64,000 nucleotides of DNA from Sabellastarte sp. h YS-2021 (taxonomy: Eukaryota; Annelida; Polychaeta; Sabellida; Sabellidae), in contig OZ024927.1 in NCBI GenBank assembly GCA_964017235.1, forward strand, positions 27,857,160-27,921,159, written 5' to 3'. Under the pieces are notes generated by a model. The model worked only from the letters and a program-made list of their open reading frames with translations. It was not told the origin of the DNA and ran no database searches. This document shows positions 57,085 to 64,000 of this stretch, in pieces. Made by a program: the position numbers and the translations under genes. The stretch's first letter is position 1. Every line of letters begins with the position of its first letter.

Positions 57085-58770
57085 TTGCAATTTTTGCGCA
57101 AAAATTCGAAAATTCAAAATGGCCGCCATTTTTGGCAAGACAAAATTTTTTTGAAAATTGGCATGGCTACTCTGCAGATACCCTGTGGGTCAAAAATTTC
57201 GTCGAAATCGCTCTATCTAGCACGGTTTTCGAGATATAAGCATTTTTGTGTTTTGCAATTTTGCGAAAAATTCGAAAATTCAAAATGGCCGCCATTTTTT
57301 GCGAGAAATTTTTTGTTTGAAAATTGGCATGGCTACTCTGCAGAGATACCCTGTGGGTCAAAAATTTCGTCGAAATCGCTCTATCTAGCAGGGTTTTTGA
57401 GATATAAGCATTTTTATGTTTTGCAATTTTTGCGAAAAATTCGAAAATTCAAAATGGCCGCCATTTTTGGCGAGACAAAATTTTTTTGAAAATTGGCATG
57501 GCTACTCTGCAGATATACCCTGTGGGTCAAAAATTTCGTCGAAATTGCTCTATCTAGCAGGGTTTTCGAGATATAAGCATTTTTATGTTTTGCAATTTTT
57601 GCGAAAAATTCGAAAATTCAAAATGGCCGCCATTTTTGGCGAGAAAATTTTTTTTTCAAAATTGCTATAACTACTCTGCAGAGATACCCTGCGGGTCAAA
57701 AATTTCGTCGAAATCGCTCTATCTAGCACGGTTTTCGAGATATAAGCATTTTTGTGTTTTGCAATTTTTGCGAAAATTTCGAAAATTCAAAATGGCCGCC
57801 ATTTTTGGCGAGACAAAAATTTTTTGAATATTGGGAAAAGTACTCCGCAGAGATATCCTGCGGGTCAAAAATTTTGTTGAAATTGCTCTATCTAGCACGG
57901 TTTTCGAGATATAAGCATTTTTATGTTTTGCAATTTTTGCGAAAAATTCGAAAATTCAAAATGGCCGCCATTTTGGGCGAGACAAAAGTTTTTTGAAAAC
58001 TGGGAAAATTACTCCGCAGAGATACCCTGTGGGTCAAAAATTTCGTCGAAATCGCTCTATCTAGCAGGGTTTTCGAGATATAAGCATTTTTATGTTTTGC
58101 AATTTTTGCGAAAAATTCGAAAATTCAAAATGGCCGCCATTTTTGGCGAGAAATTTTTTTTTTCAAAATTGCGATAACTACTCTGCAGAGATACCCTGCG
58201 GGTCAAAAATTTCGTCGAAATCGCTCTATCTAGCACGGTTTTCGAGATATAAGCATTTTTGTGTTTTGCAATTTTTGCGAAAATTTCGAAAATTCAAAAT
58301 GGCCGCCATTTTTGGCGAGACAAAAATTTTTTGAAAATTGGGAAAAGTACTCCGCAGAGATATCCTGTGGGTCAAAAATTTTGTCGAAATTGCTCTATCT
58401 AGCACGGTTTTTGAGATATAAGCATTTTTGTGTTTTGCAATTTTTGCGAAAATTTCGAAAATTCAAAATGGCCGCCATTTTGGGCGAGACAAAAATTTTT
58501 TGAAAATTGGGAAAAGTACTCCGCAGAGATATCCTGCGGGTCAAAAATTTTGTCGAAATTGCTCTATCTAGCACGGTTTTTGAGATATAAGCATTTTTGT
58601 GTTTTGCAATTTTTGCGAAAATTTCGAAAATTCAAAATGGCCGCCATTTTGGGCGAGACAAAAATTTTTTGAAAACTGAGAAAACTACTCCGCAGAGATA
58701 CCCTGCGGGTCAAAAATTTCGTCGAAATCGCTCTATCTAGCACGGTTTTCGAGATATAAGCATTTTTGTG
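57085..58770. repeat. 169-bp satellite array, about 10 units
   Basis: Start words at 57416, 57585, 57754, 57923, 58092, 58261 and 58430 are exactly 169 bp apart. Each unit has aaaatggccgccatttttgg and tctagcacggttttcgagat. Each gives an 80-residue open frame; since 169 is not a multiple of three, successive units fall in different frames and the frames overlap. Not a gene. Confidence 0.95.
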
Positions 58771-59100
58771 TTTTCCTTATTTGGAAAATTCGTAATGATT
58801 AATTAATCATTAATTACTCAGCCATTTCTTGACCAATCAATGCCAAAATCTAATGATTTCCAGATTTTAATAGAATGAATGTATTTGCCAAGTTTCAGGT
58901 GAATTGATCAAATTCCTTTCAAGTTATCATCCGGACAAGCTTCCCCATCGAAAAAAGACATTTTTGGTCATGTGACCTCTCTGATTGGTTGAAATGTCAC
59001 TGCAGCATATTCAAAAAAATTCCCCAAGGCTACTGCCTAAACCTGCCAAATTTGAAAAGAATCCGCCTAACGGTTACAGAGTTATAAGGAAAACAAAATG

Positions 59101-59137
59101 CGGAGCCGGCGGAGCCGCCGGAGCCGGCGGAGCCAGA
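59101..59137. repeat. gcggagcc minisatellite in the family A tail
   Basis: Repeats of cggagccggcggagccgccg just before the terminal palindrome. Copy 1 carries a longer version at 6821-6863, so the motif varies in length between copies. Confidence 0.8.
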
Positions 59138-59179
59138 AGCTCTCCCATACACAAACAAGCGTCCCTTGCGGGACGCTTA

Positions 59180-60260
59180 ATGAGTTATTTCAGTAATACT
59201 GGCTATCTGCAATACTTGTAGAGATAATTCGCATTTACTCATTTTGAGTAGGTGAATAATTAACTACGGGTGTGAAACTTCACCAAGTGAAAGCTCTCCC
59301 AAAAGTAGGTGAATGAGTTATTTGAGAAAAATTGGCTATCTGCAATACTTTTACAGATAATTCACATTTACTCATTTTGATTAGGTGAGTAATTAGCTAC
59401 AGGTCTGGAACTTCACCATGTGAAAGCTCTCCCAAAAGTAGATGAACGAGTAATTTGATAAAAATTGGATACCCGCAATACTTTTAGAGATAATTAGCAT
59501 TTACTCATTTTGAGGAGGTGAATAATTAGCTACGGCTCTGAAAATTCACCAAGTGAAAGCTCTCCCAGAAGTAGGTGAATGAGTTATTTGATAAAAATTG
59601 GCTATCTGCAATACTTTTACAGATAATTCACATTTACTCATTTTCAGTAGGTGAGTAATTAGCTACGGGTCTGAAACTTTACCATGTGAAAGCCCTCCCA
59701 AAAGTAGATGAATGAGTTATTTGAGAAAAATTGGCTATCTGCAATACTTTTTGAGATGATTCACATTTACTCATTTTCAGTAAGCGAGTAATTAGCTACA
59801 GGTCTGGAACTTCACCATGTGAAAGCCCTCTCAAAAGTAGATGAGTTATTTGAGAAAAATTGGATATCTGCAATACTTTTACAGATAATTCACATTTACT
59901 CATTTTGAGTAGGTGAGTAATTAGCTACGGGTCTGGAACTTCACCATGTGAAAGCTCTCCCAAAAGTAGATGAACGAGTAATTTGATAAAAATTGGATAT
60001 CCACAATACTTTTAGAGATAATTCGCATTTACTCATTTTGAGTAGATGAATAATTAGCTACAGGTCTGAAACTTCACCAAGTGAAAGCTCTTCCAAAAGT
60101 AGGTGAATGAGTTATTTGATAAAAATTGGATATCCGCAATACTTTTAGAGATAATTATCATTTACTCATTTTGAGTAGGTGAATAATTAGCTACGGGTCT
60201 GAAACTTCACCATGTGAAATCTCTCCCAAAAGTAGATGAAGCAGTTATTTGAGAAAAATT
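59180..60260. repeat. 133-bp satellite array 3, about 8 units
   Basis: Continues the array broken at 56438. Units show gtgaatgagttatttgagaa, tatctgcaatacttttacag, cattttgagtaggtgagtaa and ctacgggtctggaacttcac, somewhat more diverged than array 2. Confidence 0.88.
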
Positions 60261-60269
60261 ATGTCATTA

Positions 60270-62275
60270 TTTTGCCACAAATAAGAAAATAGCTATTACT
60301 CACTTATGGCATGCAATAGAACCCCAAACTATATGCATTTACCCTGCAATCACAATTTCAAAGTAGGTATTACTCGGCTATCCAATGTGCAACAGGTCTG
60401 AAACTTTACTATGTGACAGGTTATCAAAAACTAGATGAATAACATATTTGAAAATATTTCCCAAACTTTAATACTTTTGAAGATATTTGACATTTACTTA
60501 TGTTGTTATTTTGCTACAAATAAGAAAATAGCTATTACTCACTTATGGCATGCAATACAACCCCAAAATATATACCATCTTATAGTTAAGGACAAAGTAG
60601 CTGAACAACATATTTGAAGAAAAAGCTGTAACTGCAATAGTTTTGGAGTTACAATGGATTTACTCAACAGTCACAATTTCAAAGTAGTTATTACTTAGCT
60701 ATGCAATGTGCAACAGGTCTGAAACTTTACTATGTGATAGCTTACAAAAAAGTAGATGAATGACATATTTGAAAAAAATTCCGTAACTTTAATACTTCTG
60801 AAGATATTTGACATTTACTTATGTCATTATTTTGCTACTAATAAGAAAAAAGCTATTACTCACTTATGGCATACAATAGAACCCCAAACTACATGCCAGC
60901 TTATAGCTAAGGACAAAGTAGCTGAACAACATATTTGAAGAAAAAGCTGTAACTGCAATAGTTTCGGAGTTACAATGGATTTACTCAACAGTCACAATTT
61001 CAAAGTAGCTATTACTTAGCTATGCAATGTGCAACAGGTCTGAAACTTTACTATGTGATAGCTTACAAAAAAGTAGATGAATGACATATTTGAAAAGAAT
61101 TCCGTAACTTTAATACTTCTGAAGATATTTGACATTTACTTATGTCATTATTTTGCTACTAATAAGAAAAAAGCTATTACTCACTTATGGCATGCAATAG
61201 AACCCCAAACTACATGCCAGCTTATAGCTAAGGACAAAGTAGGTGAACAACATATTTTACGAAAATATTGTAACTGCAATAGTTTTGGAGTTACAATGGA
61301 TTTACTCAACTGTAGAATTTCAAAGTAGCTATTACTTAGCTATCCAATGTGCAACAGATCCGAAACTTTACTATGTGATAGCTTATGAAAAAGTAGATGG
61401 ATAACATATTTGAAAAGAATTCCCTAACTTTAATACTTTTGAAGATATTTGACATCTACTTATGTCATGATTTGGCTACAAATAACAAAATAGCTATTAC
61501 TAACTTATGGCATGCAATAGAACCCCAAACTATGTACCATCTTATAGCTAAGGACAAAGTAGCTGAACAACATATTTTAGGAAAATACTCTAACTGCAAT
61601 AGTTTTGGAGTTACAATGGCTTTACTCAACAGTCAGAATTTCAAAGTAGCTATAACTCAGCTATCCAAGGTGCAACAGGTCTGAAACTTTACTATGTTAT
61701 AGCTTACCAAAAAGTAGATGGACAACATATTTGAAAAGATTTCCCTAACTTTAATACTTTTGAAGATATTTGACATTTACTTCTTCTGTTATTTAGCTAC
61801 AAATGAGGAAATAGCTATTACTCACTTATGGCAAGCAATAGAACCCCAAACTATGTACCATCTTATAGCTAAGGACAAAGTAGCTGAACAACATATTTTT
61901 GGAAAATACTCTAACTGCAATAGTTTTGGAGTTACAATCGCTTTACTCACCAGTCAGAATTTCAAAGTAGCTATTACTCAGCTATCCAAGGTGCAACAGG
62001 TCTGAAACTTTAGTATGTGACAGCTTACCAAAAAGAAGATGGACAACATATTTGAAAAGATTTCCCTAACTTCAATACTTTTGAAGATATTTGACATTTA
62101 CTTCTTCTGTTATTTAGCTACAAATGAGAAAATAGCTATTACTCACTTATGGCATGCAATGGGACCCCAAACTATGTACCATCTTATAGCTAAGGACAAA
62201 GTAGCTGAACAACATATTTGAAGAAAAACTTGTTACTGCAATAGTTTTGAGTTATGAGCCCTTTACTCAAAGTAG
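60270..62275. repeat. 321-bp satellite array, about 6 units
   Basis: Unit: gataacatatttgaaaagat, aactttaatacttttgaaga, aaatagctattactcactta, ggcatgcaatagaaccccaa, aaagtagctgaacaacatat, gcaatagttttggagttaca, tttactcaacagtcagaatt. Start words recur at 60756, 61077, 61397, 61718 and 62039. Each unit is itself two diverged ~160-bp halves. The frame recurs because 321 is divisible by three, giving parallel 60-95 residue open frames that are not credible proteins. Confidence 0.93.
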
Positions 62276-62640
62276 CTAAGATTGCTATTACTCACTTATC
62301 TTTAGGCCTAAGTCAATAAAACCAAAAAAATTTTCAAGGGCATGAAAATTCATTGGGACAATTAATTTACAAAAAATCTGTAGCTGTAGCAGTTTTGGAG
62401 AAATCTGCATGACTAACTAACGCACGCACGCACGCACTCACAGACATCATTTCATAATCTCCCTCCCGGGCTAAAGCCCGGCGGGAGATAAAAAACAAAT
62501 AAAATATAATACAAACAATTTTGTTTTGATATGATAAGGGCTCAATTCATTGGGACAATTAATTTACAAAAAATCTGTAGCTGTAGCAGTTTTGGAGAAA
62601 TCTGCATGACTAACTAACGCACGCACGCACGCAAGCTGTC
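62275..62640. repeat. Palindromic end (ctcccgggctaaagcccggcgggag) and a 90-bp duplication
   Basis: The array ends with ataatctccctcccgggcta and aagcccggcgggagataaaa at 62454-62492. The block cattgggacaattaatttac, then gactaactaacgcacgcacg, is present at about 62350-62436 and again at 62550-62632, apparently exactly. The cgcacgca microsatellite lies in both. Confidence 0.75.
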
Positions 62641-63164
62641 ACATACTCAGCCTGTAAGCTGAGAGTCAAACATTGGATTATGCATGGATTTTGTGGAATT
62701 GGGCCTTCAGAATGTGCTGCTCTTCTAAAAGTGTAATTTCTAAATCTTTATAGAAGACAACTACTTAATTTTTTAATTTATGATAATGGATAACTTGCAA
62801 TATATCACTTGGTAATCTAAAGACTTGAAAAACCAAATACTGTTGGAAGGCAGGGTTTGATAATGAAGGCCACTGAAAACTGAAGATTCCTGTAGTTATA
62901 TACTAGAACCCTTCTGATGCTAAATCGAAAGAAAAACTTCGACTTGGCCAGGAAAACAAAATAACTGGCTAAACTCTGATAAAAAAGCCACAGAAGGACC
63001 TGATATCAATCTACTTAACAGTGTGACATTAACTATATGTTGACATAGGTTAATTGAAACTCATACCAGGCCATATTTGTTTAAATTTACAAGTAAATGC
63101 AAATACACAATTGGTTAGCACACTTGGAAAGCGACAAAGTTCAGTAATCCTTAACAAAAGCAAA
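62640..63164. other. Single-copy-looking DNA, no gene seen
   Basis: About 500 bases of AT-rich sequence between the palindromic repeat end and family A copy 3. No open frame over 60 residues, no splice-flanked conserved peptide and no repeat was recognised. Confidence 0.5.
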
Positions 63165-64000
63165 ACTAGAGGATCGCTCGCAAAAAAAAAAGATAATGTT
63201 TTTGCATAGCAAAAACAAAGCGTCCCGAAAAGGATATAAAGGTGAGTGCTAAAGTATTAAGAAAATGCTTCGTTTCTAGCCTTATACTGTTGTGGCAACC
63301 AAAGTCAGCGCAGTCTGCTCTATCTAGCACGGTTTTCAAGATATAAGCATTTTTGTGTTTTGCAAAAAATAAAAAAATTTAAAATGTCCGCTATATTTGG
63401 CGAGACAAAAATATTTTGAAAATTGGCATGGCTACTCTGCAGAGATACCCAGCAGGTCCAAAATTTTGTTGAGTTCACTCCATATAGCACGGTTTTCGAG
63501 ATATAAGCATTTTTGTGTTTTGCAAAAACTTTGAAAATTCAAAATGGCCACCATTTTTGGGGAGACAAAAATTTTTGTCAAGACCACTGCCGTGGTATGT
63601 ATCTCCCGCCGAGCATTAAAGCAGAAGAAATAGCTTTTCCGAGATATTCACAATTTTTCATTTTCGTGTGTGAAAGGTCTTCCAAAAGTAGGTGAATGAG
63701 TTATTTGAGAAAAATTGGCTATCTGCAATACTATTAAGAGATAATTCACATTTACTCATTTTGAGTAGGTGAATAATTATCTATGGGTCTGAAACTTCAC
63801 CAAGTGAAAGCTCTCCCAAAAGTAGGTGAAGTTATTTGAGAAAAATTGGCTATCTGCAATACTTTTAGAGATAATTCGCATTTACTCATTTTGAGTAGGT
63901 GAGTAATTAGCTATGGGTCTGAAACTTCACCATGTGAAAGCTCTCCCACAAGTAGATGAATGAGTATTTGAGAAAAATTGGGTATCCGCAATACTTTTAC
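63165..64000 (+). mobile_element. Helentron-like element, family A, copy 3 (runs off the window)
   Basis: Left end actagaggatcgctcgc, the tttttgcatagcaaaaa hairpin, subterminal aagcgtccc, diverged 169-bp units, the accactgccgtggt palindrome, then 133-bp units to the window edge. The left arm is nearly the same as copy 2. Its right end lies beyond 64000. Confidence 0.75.

Larger units (their letters stand above)
56439..59179 (+). mobile_element. Helentron-like element, family A, copy 2
   Basis: Left end actagaggatcgctcgc, subterminal aagcgtccc near 56493, right palindrome aagcgtccc-ttgc-gggacgctt (59157-59178) plus a. The left arm and tail are nearly the same as copy 1. The core differs: one or so 133-bp unit but about ten 169-bp units. 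It interrupts a 133-bp unit exactly, between gtga and atgag, so the empty site can be read directly: an A-A (T-T) step with no duplication. Confidence 0.8.

Noticed and set aside
57085-58672. Tandem family of 80-residue proteins (MFCNFCEKFENSKWPPF type)
   Set aside because: They are translations of the 169-bp satellite; successive units lie in different frames and overlap, and both strands give comparable open frames.
28660-64000. Upstream UPRT exon (expected to end NCGVSIMRS)
   Set aside because: No matching peptide with a donor site was found by eye; it probably lies outside the window, though a diverged exon could have been missed.

Overview
The window looks like nuclear DNA from an invertebrate animal, most likely a lophotrochozoan and plausibly a bivalve mollusc. 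The evidence is split coding exons with GT/AG borders, a tRNA-derived SINE, a LINE remnant, three DIRS1-like retrotransposons, and many Helentron-like (HINE/'pearl'-type) elements with tandem-repeat cores. The species cannot be fixed from the sequence alone.

Only one host gene is supported. It is a uracil phosphoribosyltransferase homologue (UPRT) on the minus strand, represented by its last three coding exons: 28498-28659, 16911-17009 and 16272-16378. The exon phases fit exactly, and the three exons read through into an uninterrupted C-terminus ending FGTD-stop. The intron between the first two is 11.5 kb and holds a complete-looking DIRS1-like element (17236-23470), a short satellite patch, and a LINE 3' end that has itself been split by a second, partial DIRS element (24441-28091). 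The upstream UPRT exons were not found and probably lie beyond the right edge.

Region by region: 1-2300 is an old ACCGGT-rich repeat with a stray DIRS terminus. 2330-6910 holds a small tandem repeat and then a complete Helentron-like element packed with 133-bp and 169-bp units. 6910-14186 is AT-rich single-copy-looking DNA with SINEs. 14187-15840 is a second Helentron-like element with a different, 157-bp core. 15841-28660 is the UPRT 3' part. 28660-31170 is intronic or intergenic, with a repeat bounded by short palindromes and a 169-bp array. 31329-37518 is a third DIRS element with matching inverted ends. 37600-64000 is almost entirely satellite-like arrays (units of about 133, 140, 150, 155, 165, 169 and 321 bp), a relic DIRS fragment, a 499-bp hAT-type non-autonomous transposon with a clear 8-bp target duplication, and two more copies of the first Helentron-like family.

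The main theme is the relation between rolling-circle-type elements and satellites. Elements with the same ends (actagagg at one end, a gggacgctta palindrome at the other) carry different tandem cores. The cores of most arrays can be read as relatives of two ancestral units. One 133-bp array has a 12-unit higher-order repeat of about 1.6 kb. DIRS elements are treated here as fossils: their parts are described, but not the changes that break them.
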